Of a DNA stretch of 20,733 nt, positions 6,363-14,126 are shown in pieces (position 1 is the first letter of the stretch; each line of letters begins with the position of its first letter). The notes beneath the pieces were generated by a model, which was not told where the DNA came from, searched no databases, and was given only the letters and a program-made list of their open reading frames with translations. Source of the DNA: F23-D06 sp045600905 (GTDB lineage: Bacteria > Bacteroidota > Bacteroidia > Bacteroidales > WCHB1-69); NCBI GenBank assembly GCA_045600905.1, contig JAZRYT010000117.1, positions 1 to 20,733 of the forward strand, written 5' to 3'. The translations under genes were made by a program, and so were the position numbers.

Positions 6363-7131
6363 ATTCTAAGTATTTAATATCATTCATTGCTTGATAGGCC
6401 GTCATATCGACCTGTACGGGCTGGACGGAGACATAGCCGTGCTGCAAGGCCCATTCGCAGGAGTCTTCCTGATGGTCGGTGTTGACGAGGTGGCCGGAGA
6501 GCCAATAGTATTTGCGCCCGATGGTGTCGATGTGCTCTTCCAAGTCCTCGTGCCAGTAGCCTTTGGTCTGGCGGGTGACCTTGACACCCTTGATTTCTTC
6601 CAAAGGTATTTTGGGAACATTCACGTTCAGGCTGATAAAGGGCGGCATTCCGTGCTCAAGGACCTTTTTGACGATGATTCTCCCATAATGCACGGAGGCC
6701 GTGAAGTCAGCGTCAGGAGAGTAGTCCTGCAGGGAAATGCCGATGGCGGGCACATTGTCGAATGAGGCTTCTATGGCGGCGGCCATCGTGCCGGAGTAGA
6801 TGAGGCTTACGGAGGAGTTGGAACCGTGGTTGATGCCCGAAAGCACCAAATCAACTTTGCGGTTCTTCAAGACCACTTTCATCCCTAACTTTGTGCAATC
6901 TACGGGTGTGCCGTTGGTGCGCCAGTAGGGAACGCCGTCAATGGTCTTGTACAGATTAACGCGGAGCGGAACGCTCATCGTGATGGCGTGTCCCATCGCC
7001 GATTGGGCTCTGTCGGGAACCACGACGACAACTTCGCCGAACTCTTTGGCAATTTCCACCATTGCCTCCAAGCCTTTGGCTTCGTATCCGTCATCGTTTA
7101 CAACTAATATTAAAGGTCGTGAATCTGTCAT
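6346..7131 (-). CDS. surE: 5'/3'-nucleotidase SurE
   Basis: 261 aa. Metal-dependent phosphatase hydrolysing nucleoside 5'- and 3'-monophosphates, linked in other bacteria to stationary-phase survival. Visible features: ILVVNDDGYEAKGL near the N-terminus, where the paired Asp bind the metal; VVVPDRAQSAMGHAIT (about 37-52); and LSGINHGSNSSVSLIYSGTM (about 95-114), the family signature including the metal-ligand Asn. The length is typical. The ATG at 7131 shares its A with the stop of the upstream peptidase gene (TAATG), and the 3' end overlaps the membrane-protein gene. All three are therefore probably one transcript with coupled translation. Confidence 0.95.
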   Translation of the reverse strand: MTDSRPLILVVNDDGYEAKGLEAMVEIAKEFGEVVVVVPDRAQSAMGHAITMSVPLRVNLYKTIDGVPYWRTNGTPVDCTKLGMKVVLKNRKVDLVLSGINHGSNSSVSLIYSGTMAAAIEASFDNVPAIGISLQDYSPDADFTASVHYGRIIVKKVLEHGMPPFISLNVNVPKIPLEEIKGVKVTRQTKGYWHEDLEEHIDTIGRKYYWLSGHLVNTDHQEDSCEWALQHGYVSVQPVQVDMTAYQAMNDIKYLEYELER

Positions 7132-10100
7132 TATTGTTTGATGATTTTGATGGATTTCAAAACAGAGTGGTTGTTGACCACTTTGAGGATGTACATTCCC
7201 TGCGCATAAGAGGCAAGGGATAAGGTGTTATGGGAGGATACGGCTTCTTCTTGTTGCAGCAGGCGACCTGACAAGTCGAAGAGCTGCAGTGTGGTGCTTC
7301 TGAAATCTACATCTTCCGGAAGCATTACTTGGATGATGTCAGAGGTGGGATTAGGCAAAACGGTGATTCCAGATACATCCAAATCTTCGATGCCGGTGGC
7401 TTTGTTCATACAGGGGAAACAGATGTAATCGAGCATAGCCATATCGCGGCCGGCGGACATATAGTTGTCTTTTGAATACTGCCATTTGAAAGTATGCGTG
7501 CCAGCGGGTACGAGCATACTGTATCGTGTCCAATCGATTTCGCCGCTCCAACTTTCAACAACGGAACCATCGACATAGAATTTCAGGAGGTCGTAACCTT
7601 CTTCGGAAGACACTTTATAGTAGAAGGAGAGGGTGTCGTCGGCACTGCTGGTGTGGGAAATGGACAAAACGCTGGTGGCGTTATTGCCGATGCTTCCGGA
7701 ACGAACAGCATACGTGCCTTCGTAAGGATGTGACGTGGTGATTTTCCAAGGTGAGGAGGAGTTGTTGCTCCAAGAGTGTGATGTGAAGTCGCCGCTTTCC
7801 CAGTCTTCGATGACGGAACCGATTTTCAGGAATAGGTCTGTGGATTCTGTTCTGCCGTCTGATGTATGGAAAAGGACGTGAATACGAGCGGAGGTCGGTT
7901 CGTTGACTCGGGCTGAGGCTTTGAATTGCATGGTTTGGCTGCTGCCTGTTGTTAAGGCAGATAGTTCTTGCGGATAACGATATAATTGCAATTCGCCGCC
8001 CGGGCAGGATATGATGGCGGTGCCGTCTAAAGCATTGCAATTCCCGTTATTGGTGACTGTGAATTTCAACATAGCGGTTTCTCCCAAATCCAGATTCCTA
8101 TTGTTGTTGCCCAAAGTGGCATCATCCACTGTGATGTTGCTGGTGGAAAAAGAGGGCGCGTAAGTTTGCAGTGTGATAGGAGCTGTAATGTCTTGGTTTT
8201 CAAAAATAATATGCAAAGAAAGCGTTGCTTTGTGATTGGCGGGCACGTCATTGGACACTTTTAATTGATAAGCGGCAGAGAAGGTCCTTTCCTCACCTGC
8301 TTCGATGGGACCGAAATCCTGGCTTCCATCCAAAATGGTCAAATAGTCATCTGACGTGGTGAGTTGGGCGGAGGCGCTGGATGCATTTCCCGAACCGATG
8401 TTCTTCAGTACGATATCCATAGTGACTGTTTCGCCGTAATTGGCAAGGCCGTCGTTGTTCCTGTTGTCGTGAAGGACCATACTTCTGTAAGTGACAAAAG
8501 GACCATTATTCGGAATGAGGACGCAATAACCTTGATAAGGAATGTAGTTGGGGGCGACGGCTGTTATTTGAATGGTGTCGGTTACTTGCAAAGTAGTGGG
8601 TATAGGGAGAGAACAATGTCCGCTGGTGATGGCACCTTGGCCTATAATTTCGCCATTGTGTGTGAGGGTGATGCGGGCATTCTCAACGGGAGAGGAAATT
8701 TCAAGGTTGGTAGAACCGTAGGGGAGTTCTTGGTAATGTCCGGCAGATAGTTGTTCGGGGATGGCTGTTCTGACCATCATTGCGGGGTCGCCGAATAAAA
8801 TCCAGGTACGGCTGACTTCGTAGTCGTTGAAGTTGTCGAGCATTTTGATGAATCCGTTGAAGGCGATGCCACCGAAGGTGCGTTTTTGTGTGACGTTGGC
8901 CGTACCGGTCAACAGGCGAATCATTTCGTCTTGGGCACACATCGGAGAGTCCCAGGGTTGGCTGATGAGGGACATCAGGGCACCGGCAGCACCTGTGGGT
9001 TGTCCGTTCTTGCTGGCACGCAGCCAGGCTTCCGCAAAGCAGGTCTGGTTGACATAGTTACCATTTAGACAGGCAACGGAGATAATGAAGGGAAGTCTGT
9101 TGTAGTTTGTCAAGTTGTTGATGTTGGAATTGCTGAAATGACTGGTGCCCCAAAGGTTAACATCACCATGACCACAGTAGTTGATGATGCCTACGCCGCT
9201 GTTGACGGTGCTAAGCACTTGTGCGGCTGTAGGGTTGCCGGAAGCATCCAAACCACCATGATTGCCTTCGAATAGCTCGTAGCCGGAAGTGTAGGTGTAG
9301 GCGCTGAGCGTGTTGCAAATGTTGTGGATGTGCATGTAGTCGTATTCGTTGTTGTCGCCCGGACCTTGATTGGAAGCGATACCGCAAAATACAGGAAAGT
9401 GTTCTGTCTCAATGGGACTCTGCTCGTATTGCAGGAATTTGTTGACCTGCACCGTGATCTGGTCCACATTATCGGCGGATATTTTACCGATGATGATATC
9501 CGGATATTTGTCGTCGCCTACGATTTCCGCATAGTAGTTGTCGCTGACATTGCCGCCAATGCTGATAGTGGGGAATTTGGAATTGTCGCCGACAATTACG
9601 ACGTAGGTCAAATTGTGCTCGTTGTAATAATTGGTGATATAGTTTTTAACGATAGCGCCCGTGTTGCCGACAGTGCTGAGCGGAACGATTTCAGCACGGT
9701 AGCCGTTTTTGATTTTCCAATCGGCGTATGGTTGCATTGCTTCGCAAAAATCGTCAGGGGCCAATATCAACATATCACCCATCTCTTCCAACGGCGTGGA
9801 TTTGGCGGTGCTGTAGTTGAGGAAATGACCAGTATAAATGTCGTTGTAGGCTTTTGACACGGTTGAAATGTTGCGGAAAGAATGGTCGGAATTGAAGCGG
9901 ACTTCAACGGTGATACTTGAATAGGCCTTCAAAATCTTTTGTACAGGATTGTAGGCGAAAGGATAAACCTGTACGGCAACACCATTATAGTCACGTAGTT
10001 GGTAGGATTCACCAATGGTTACCTCATTGTCTTTCAAAAAGCGATTTTCGAAATAGGAAGCGCCTTTCGTATAGGTTACCTCGTCAGGATTGACGTTTCG

Positions 10101-10460
10101 ATAGAGCTTGCCCTTGGACGGTGCCAATTCAAAATGCGGAATGGAGGTGTATTCCGATTCCACAATCGTTGCAGTGGGTTGGCTGTTTTCTGGAATGATG
10201 AGTGAAAATGCTGTCTCCAAAAGGGCGGGACTGCCAGTTTCCAATACGGGATAGGCATTTTTCATCTCTAATTGGTTCATTATTGTCCCATTAACATCAA
10301 TACGATGCATGCTGTAGGCTGGGAAATCAATACGTACCAAAGCTCCTTCGGAAGAGGATTGCAATAAGGTGAATTGGAGCTCTTGGGATTGAGCAAATCC
10401 TAAAAGGATGCCGAAAACGAAAACAAATAAAAGGGTTATACTTTTAAATATCTGATTCAT
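7131..10460 (-). CDS. Gingipain-type C25 cysteine peptidase with T9SS C-terminal sorting domain
   Basis: 1109 aa from the ATG at 10460. The reading frame extends to a TTG at 10502, but a -7 promoter element lies at 10490-10497, inside that extension. Signal peptide at about 1-24 (LLFVFVFGILLGFAQS). C25 propeptide-like region at about 25-220. Catalytic domain at about 228-560 with His431 in YCGHGD and Cys464 in SVACLNG; the 33-residue spacing equals that of gingipain R. Two Ig/CARDB-like repeats follow (about 640-880), then a jelly-roll domain resembling gingipain adhesin modules (about 895-1020). The type A sorting domain at the end has LPNPTSD, LFDLSGRLLQ, GMYILKV and KIIKQ. It is expected to be exported by Sec, moved across the outer membrane by type IX secretion and anchored or released. 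Substrate specificity cannot be read from the sequence. Confidence 0.95.
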   Translation of the reverse strand: MNQIFKSITLLFVFVFGILLGFAQSQELQFTLLQSSSEGALVRIDFPAYSMHRIDVNGTIMNQLEMKNAYPVLETGSPALLETAFSLIIPENSQPTATIVESEYTSIPHFELAPSKGKLYRNVNPDEVTYTKGASYFENRFLKDNEVTIGESYQLRDYNGVAVQVYPFAYNPVQKILKAYSSITVEVRFNSDHSFRNISTVSKAYNDIYTGHFLNYSTAKSTPLEEMGDMLILAPDDFCEAMQPYADWKIKNGYRAEIVPLSTVGNTGAIVKNYITNYYNEHNLTYVVIVGDNSKFPTISIGGNVSDNYYAEIVGDDKYPDIIIGKISADNVDQITVQVNKFLQYEQSPIETEHFPVFCGIASNQGPGDNNEYDYMHIHNICNTLSAYTYTSGYELFEGNHGGLDASGNPTAAQVLSTVNSGVGIINYCGHGDVNLWGTSHFSNSNINNLTNYNRLPFIISVACLNGNYVNQTCFAEAWLRASKNGQPTGAAGALMSLISQPWDSPMCAQDEMIRLLTGTANVTQKRTFGGIAFNGFIKMLDNFNDYEVSRTWILFGDPAMMVRTAIPEQLSAGHYQELPYGSTNLEISSPVENARITLTHNGEIIGQGAITSGHCSLPIPTTLQVTDTIQITAVAPNYIPYQGYCVLIPNNGPFVTYRSMVLHDNRNNDGLANYGETVTMDIVLKNIGSGNASSASAQLTTSDDYLTILDGSQDFGPIEAGEERTFSAAYQLKVSNDVPANHKATLSLHIIFENQDITAPITLQTYAPSFSTSNITVDDATLGNNNRNLDLGETAMLKFTVTNNGNCNALDGTAIISCPGGELQLYRYPQELSALTTGSSQTMQFKASARVNEPTSARIHVLFHTSDGRTESTDLFLKIGSVIEDWESGDFTSHSWSNNSSSPWKITTSHPYEGTYAVRSGSIGNNATSVLSISHTSSADDTLSFYYKVSSEEGYDLLKFYVDGSVVESWSGEIDWTRYSMLVPAGTHTFKWQYSKDNYMSAGRDMAMLDYICFPCMNKATGIEDLDVSGITVLPNPTSDIIQVMLPEDVDFRSTTLQLFDLSGRLLQQEEAVSSHNTLSLASYAQGMYILKVVNNHSVLKSIKIIKQ

Positions 10461-10489
10461 TGTTATTTGGCTTTTGATAAAACAGCTTG

Positions 10490-10497
10490 CAAACGTA
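10490..10497 (-). promoter_or_regulatory. -7 element of the C25 peptidase-surE operon
   Basis: Minus-strand TACGTTTG matches TAnnTTTG. GTTG lies about 20 bp further upstream as a weak -33. The leader to the ATG at 10460 would be about 25 nt. Its position rules out the TTG start at 10502. Confidence 0.65.
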
Positions 10498-10541
10498 CAC
10501 AAAAATCTTTATCCGCACAACGTATCAACAATCATTATTCA

Positions 10542-10569
10542 TTAACCCTTAACCTTTCACCCTTAACCC
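10542..10569. repeat. Heptanucleotide array upstream of purC
   Basis: Four head-to-tail heptamers: TTAACCC, TTAACCT, TTCACCC, TTAACCC. It lies between the divergent promoters of the C25 peptidase and purC. On the opposite strand the units read GGGTTAA/GGGTGAA, related to the GTGAAnn units elsewhere in the window. Confidence 0.7.
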
Positions 10570-10610
10570 GAGATTTTTTTATGGTGTAGTACTGCAATGA
10601 AAATTTTATG

Positions 10611-10618
10611 TACGTTTG
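10611..10618 (+). promoter_or_regulatory. -7 element of purC
   Basis: TACGTTTG matches TAnnTTTG exactly. No good -33 TTTG is seen 19-20 bp upstream. It overlaps codons of the longer in-frame start at 10608, which excludes that start. Confidence 0.6.
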
Positions 10619-10640
10619 CGGCCTCACAAAAACTATGACT

Positions 10641-11351
10641 ATGGAGAAAAGAGAACTACTTTATGAAGGGAAAGCCAAACAGATATTTGCTACGGATGAT
10701 CCTGATTTGGTAATCGTAAATTATAAAGATGATGCCACAGCCTATTATGGAGTGAAAAAATCTTCTATTAAGGACAAAGGAAAGATGAACTGCCAAATCT
10801 CGGAAATTCTTTTCACGCATCTTGGAAAGGCAGGTATTCGAACCCATCTGGTGAAGCGTTTGGATGAATGTAGTTTGCTGTGTCAGAAGGCTAAAGCACT
10901 TCCTTTGGAATTCATCGCCCGCAATGTGATTGCCGGTTCTCTTTCTCGACGTTTGGATATTCAGGAGGGGACGGTGCCGCAAAGTACCATTTATGAAATT
11001 TGTTTGAAAAGCGATACACTGCGAGACCCGATGATTAACCGTTACCACGTCGTGGCTTTGGGTTATACTACATCGGAAGTGTTGGATGAGATTCAGCTGC
11101 AGTTGCAGAAAATCAATACCAAATTGATTTCCCTTTTTAAAATTTTAGACATTGATGTTATTGATTTCAAAGTGGAATTCGGTTTTGACAAGGATGGACA
11201 ATTGATGTTGATAGATGAAATTTCGCCCGATACGGCCCGCTTGTGGGATTGTAATACGAAAAACTGTTTGGATTCCGACCGTTTCCGCCGTGATTTGGGT
11301 GAGGTCAGCGAGGCCTACCGCGAAGTCCTGGAACGTTTGTCAAGTTTGTGA
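10641..11351 (+). CDS. purC: Phosphoribosylaminoimidazole-succinocarboxamide synthase (SAICAR synthetase)
   Basis: 236 aa from ATG 10641 (MEKRELLYEGKAKQIF); ATG 10635, two codons upstream, is equally possible. The ATG at 10608 precedes the -7 element and is rejected. The enzyme joins CAIR and aspartate using ATP to form SAICAR in de novo purine synthesis. Signatures seen: LLYEGKAKQ at the start, LPLEFIARNVIAGSLSRR (about 91-108), IDFKVEFGF (signature 2) and LIDEISPDTARLWD. It is the short form, about 235 aa, which resembles the clostridial/Thermotoga type more than the longer form of about 300 aa. purB, the next-but-one enzyme user of this product, lies nearby on the opposite strand. Confidence 0.95.
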   Translation: MEKRELLYEGKAKQIFATDDPDLVIVNYKDDATAYYGVKKSSIKDKGKMNCQISEILFTHLGKAGIRTHLVKRLDECSLLCQKAKALPLEFIARNVIAGSLSRRLDIQEGTVPQSTIYEICLKSDTLRDPMINRYHVVALGYTTSEVLDEIQLQLQKINTKLISLFKILDIDVIDFKVEFGFDKDGQLMLIDEISPDTARLWDCNTKNCLDSDRFRRDLGEVSEAYREVLERLSSL

Positions 11352-11357
11352 TTTTGA

Positions 11358-11385
11358 GTGATCAGTGAATGGTGAACAGTGAACG
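11358..11385. repeat. Heptanucleotide array after purC
   Basis: Four perfect-phase heptamers 6 bp after the purC stop: GTGATCA, GTGAATG, GTGAACA, GTGAACG. This is the clearest example of the GTGAAnn family, with fixed GTGA and variable last three bases. Confidence 0.75.
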
Positions 11386-11458
11386 GAGATATTGGGTGGC
11401 TCTTTGGGATAATTGATTGAAAGACAGTCGTTTGTTTTTGTAGAAATTTTGAAAAAAG

Positions 11459-11986
11459 ATGGAAGACAAAAAATCTTTACGTCAGCAGATTAGAAGATTA
11501 AAGAAGGAATATTCGCCCGAGCAGTTGATGGCGCAGTCGGAGGTTATAATGGGCAAGTTGGAGCAAAATCCGGATTTCGTGCGCGCCCAACGTGTGATGC
11601 TCTACGCATCGCTTCCCGATGAGGTGCAGACGTTGTCCTTTTTGGACAAATGGAAAAAACGCAAGCAAATCATCCTGCCTACGGTGGTTGGCGATGATAT
11701 TATTCCTGTGGAACTGACCGCCGACAGTCAAATGGTGGAAGGCGATTTCCATATTCTCGAGCCTGAAAACCATCCGTATTTCGGACGGTTGGATTTGATC
11801 GTGGTTCCCGGAATGGCTTTTGACAAAACCGGCCACAGACTGGGGCGCGGAAAAGGTTTTTACGACCGTTTCCTAATAAAATATCCCGAGGTCAAGACCA
11901 TCGGGATATGTTTTGATTTTCAATTATTGGATTCCATACCCACCGAGCCGCACGACCGGGTGGTGGATGAGGTTGTTACTCTTTGA
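11459..11986 (+). CDS. 5-formyltetrahydrofolate cyclo-ligase (MTHFS family)
   Basis: 175 aa, usual family size. It converts 5-formyl-THF to 5,10-methenyl-THF with ATP, returning folate to the one-carbon pool that feeds purine synthesis. Seen in order: N-terminal basic helix KKSLRQQIRRLKKEY; VMLYASLPDEVQT for the substrate region; DLIVVPGMAFDKTGHRLGRGKGFYDR, containing the glycine-rich ATP loop (about 120-145); and EPHDRVVDEVVT at the end. It lies 107 bp after purC, same strand, with a heptamer array between. Its 3' end overlaps the 3' end of convergent upp by 11 bp, with no terminator between. Confidence 0.93.
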   Translation: MEDKKSLRQQIRRLKKEYSPEQLMAQSEVIMGKLEQNPDFVRAQRVMLYASLPDEVQTLSFLDKWKKRKQIILPTVVGDDIIPVELTADSQMVEGDFHILEPENHPYFGRLDLIVVPGMAFDKTGHRLGRGKGFYDRFLIKYPEVKTIGICFDFQLLDSIPTEPHDRVVDEVVTL

Positions 11987-12632
11987 TACCGTATGCTAAG
12001 TCGCCGGCATCGCCTAAGCCGGGCACGATGAAGGACTGCGCGGTGAGTTCTTCGTCTATGGCACCTATCCACAAGGTGCAATCGGAAAGAGGAAGGTTGT
12101 GTTGCAAATATTCGATTCCCTGGCGGGAAGCGATGGCGCAAACCAGATGTGTATGTGAGGGAGTCCCCTTTGTCAGAATCTCTTCGTAGCCCAATGCCAT
12201 AGACTGTCCTGTGGCCAACATCGGGTCGGCTAAAATCAGCACTTTGTCATCTATGGAAGGCGATGAAATGTAGTCGATTTCAATATCGAAGGAACCATCC
12301 TTTTCGTATTTGCGAAAAGCGGTGATAAAGGCGTTTTGACCTTTGTCGAAGAAGTTGAGCAGACCTTGATGAAAGGGCAGTCCGGCGCGTAAGATGGTGG
12401 CCAAGATGGGCTGCTCGGCAAGCACTTTCATATTGGCAATGCCGAGTGGGGTGTTGATTTCGTGTTCCTCGTACCGCATCGTCTTGCTGATTTCGTAGGC
12501 GAAAATCTCCCCCAAGCGTTCCATATTGCGACGGAATCTCAAACTGTCCATTTGAGTGTCTGCGTCCCTGATTTCGGACAGGAATTGATTGAAGATGGAA
12601 TTTTGACTTCCTAAAATGTGAATGTTGCTCAT
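11976..12632 (-). CDS. upp: Uracil phosphoribosyltransferase
   Basis: 218 aa. Pyrimidine salvage enzyme: uracil + PRPP to UMP. Family landmarks: RNMERLGEIFAYEISK near residues 35-50; ILRAGLPF (about 80-87); the PRPP loop LILADPMLATGQSM (about 131-144); and the C-terminal uracil-binding FIVPGLGDAGDLAYGI. The ATG at 12632 fits family length. It is 23 bp downstream of purB on the same strand, so the two probably share a transcript. Its last codons overlap the convergent cyclo-ligase gene. Confidence 0.95.
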   Translation of the reverse strand: MSNIHILGSQNSIFNQFLSEIRDADTQMDSLRFRRNMERLGEIFAYEISKTMRYEEHEINTPLGIANMKVLAEQPILATILRAGLPFHQGLLNFFDKGQNAFITAFRKYEKDGSFDIEIDYISSPSIDDKVLILADPMLATGQSMALGYEEILTKGTPSHTHLVCAIASRQGIEYLQHNLPLSDCTLWIGAIDEELTAQSFIVPGLGDAGDLAYGIKE

Positions 12633-12655
12633 AATATAAAATGATTAATGAACGG

Positions 12656-13951
12656 TTATTCTCCGAATACGCGTTTGAAAATAGTCGGCACTTCTTTCAT
12701 ATAGTATTCCAATGTGAAGCATTGCTCGAGTTCTTCTGGTGAGAATTGAGCGCGGATAGTTTCATTTTGCAGCAGCAGCTCTTGGTAGTCTTTGCCGTCG
12801 AACCAGGCTTCCATTGCGATAGGCTGTACCAAATCGTAGGCGGCTTCGCGGGCGAATCCCTTGTTGATGAGGGCGGTCATAACGCGTTGCGCGAAAATCA
12901 CTTTGTTGGTGATATAGATATGTTTCAGCATATTTTCAGGATAGACGACGAGGTTTTCCAAAATTCTGCCGAAGCGGTTGAGCATATAGTCGAGCAGAAT
13001 AGTTGCGTCTGGCAGCATAATGCGTACGGCGGAAGAGTGGGAGATGTCGCGTTCGTGCCACAGAGGGATGTCTTCGTAGGAGCTGACCATATAGCCTCGG
13101 AGGATGCGGGCGCAGCCGCACATATTCTCACTGCCGATGGGGTTGCGTTTGTGTGGCATGGCGGAGGAGCCTTTTTGGCCTTTGCCGAAAGCCTCTTCAG
13201 CTTCGCGCAGTTCGGTGCGCTGCCAGTGGCGAACTTCGATGGCCATCTGTTCCATTGAGGAACCGATCAAAGCTAACGTGGCCATATAGTGGGCGTGGCG
13301 GTCGCGTTGCAGCACCTGCGTGGAGATGTTGGCGGAGTGGATGCCGAGTTGCTCGCAAACGTAATCCTGAACAAATGGCGGGGTGTTGGCGAAGTTGCCC
13401 ACGGCACCGCTGATTTTGCCGCATTCCACATCGGCGGCGGCCATATCGAAACGGGCGAGGTTGCGCTTCATCTCTTCATACCACAAAGCCCATTTTAGAC
13501 CGAGGGCGGTGATGTCAGCGTGTACACCGTGAGTACGGCCGATGCAGGGCGTGTCTTTGAATTCGTAGGCGCGCTTTTTCAAAATCTCCATAAAATGCTC
13601 CAAGTCTTTGCGGAGGATTTCGTTGGCCTGCTTGAGCAGGTAGCCGTTGGCGGTATCCACAACGTCCGTAGAGGTCAGACCGTAGTGTACCCATTTGCGC
13701 TCGTCACCCAATGACTCGCTGACGGCACGTGTGAAAGCCACAATGTCGTGGCGCGTCTGCTGCTCGATTTCATAAATGCGTTCAACTTTGAAAGTGGCCT
13801 TGTCGCGCAGCTTCTGCACGTCTTCAGTAGGGATTACGCCGAGCTTGCTCCAGGCAGCGGCGGCTTCTATTTCAACTTTGAGGTAGGCTCCGAACTTGTT
13901 CTCTTCAGTCCAGATGGCACTCATCTCGGGACGGGAATAACGTAGTATCAT
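12656..13951 (-). CDS. purB: Adenylosuccinate lyase
   Basis: 431 aa. Catalyses two purine steps: SAICAR to AICAR plus fumarate, and adenylosuccinate to AMP plus fumarate. Fumarase/aspartase superfamily signature SSAMPHKRNPIGSEN is present at about residues 264-278, with the catalytic Ser in its flexible loop. Other conserved parts: TSTDVVDTANGYLL (about 92-105) and GRTHGVHADITALGLK (about 138-153), which holds the second catalytic His. Length and N-terminus (MILRYSRPEMSAIW) fit the short bacterial/clostridial type. First gene of a purB-upp unit with a consensus -7 element about 25 bp upstream. It divides a region shared with the divergent ktrAB-like operon. Confidence 0.96.
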   Translation of the reverse strand: MILRYSRPEMSAIWTEENKFGAYLKVEIEAAAAWSKLGVIPTEDVQKLRDKATFKVERIYEIEQQTRHDIVAFTRAVSESLGDERKWVHYGLTSTDVVDTANGYLLKQANEILRKDLEHFMEILKKRAYEFKDTPCIGRTHGVHADITALGLKWALWYEEMKRNLARFDMAAADVECGKISGAVGNFANTPPFVQDYVCEQLGIHSANISTQVLQRDRHAHYMATLALIGSSMEQMAIEVRHWQRTELREAEEAFGKGQKGSSAMPHKRNPIGSENMCGCARILRGYMVSSYEDIPLWHERDISHSSAVRIMLPDATILLDYMLNRFGRILENLVVYPENMLKHIYITNKVIFAQRVMTALINKGFAREAAYDLVQPIAMEAWFDGKDYQELLLQNETIRAQFSPEELEQCFTLEYYMKEVPTIFKRVFGE

Positions 13952-13973
13952 AGTAAATGTGTTTAATAGGCGG

Positions 13974-13981
13974 CAAAAATA
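13974..13981 (-). promoter_or_regulatory. -7 element of purB-upp
   Basis: Minus-strand TATTTTTG matches TAnnTTTG, 22 bp upstream of the ATG at 13951. The expected -33 position falls on a perfect 12-bp palindrome (13992-14003) instead of TTTG. Confidence 0.6.
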
Positions 13982-13991
13982 GAAAAAATAT

Positions 13992-14003
13992 GACAGGCCT
14001 GTC
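13992..14003. promoter_or_regulatory. Possible operator palindrome at the purB promoter
   Basis: GACAGGCCTGTC is a perfect 12-bp palindrome starting 10 bp upstream of the purB -7 element, where a -33-bound activator or repressor would sit. No known regulator motif is recognised, and a single 12-bp palindrome can be chance. Confidence 0.3.
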
Positions 14004-14006
14004 CAA

Positions 14007-14034
14007 GTTTAAAGTTTAAGGTTTAAAGTTCAAG
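14007..14034. repeat. Heptanucleotide array between purB and ktrA
   Basis: Four units: GTTTAAA, GTTTAAG, GTTTAAA, GTTCAAG. Two further units, GTTTAAA and GTTTATT, lie at 14081-14094. Between them CCAATAG/CCAATGT (14056-14069) also repeats with period 7. Confidence 0.7.
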
Positions 14035-14097
14035 GAGGGCTCCGAATGCTAAAAACCAATAGCCAATGTCAATGTTCCGAGTTTAAAGTTTATTTTC

Positions 14098-14105
14098 TAT
14101 TTTTG
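14098..14105 (+). promoter_or_regulatory. -7 element of the ktrA-ktrB unit
   Basis: TATTTTTG matches TAnnTTTG, 21 bp before the ATG at 14127; the -33 is weak. It lies inside the longer in-frame ORF that starts at 14046 and so excludes that start. Confidence 0.6.
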
Positions 14106-14126
14106 CCCGCTTTAAAAAAATGTACT

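Noticed and set aside
10461..10502. TTG start for the C25 peptidase 14 codons upstream
   Set aside because: The -7 promoter element lies inside this extension, and the signal peptide begins properly at the ATG at 10460.
14046..14126. 27-codon N-terminal extension of KtrA
   Set aside because: The extension covers heptamer repeats and the -7 element, and the Rossmann fold starts right after the ATG at 14127.
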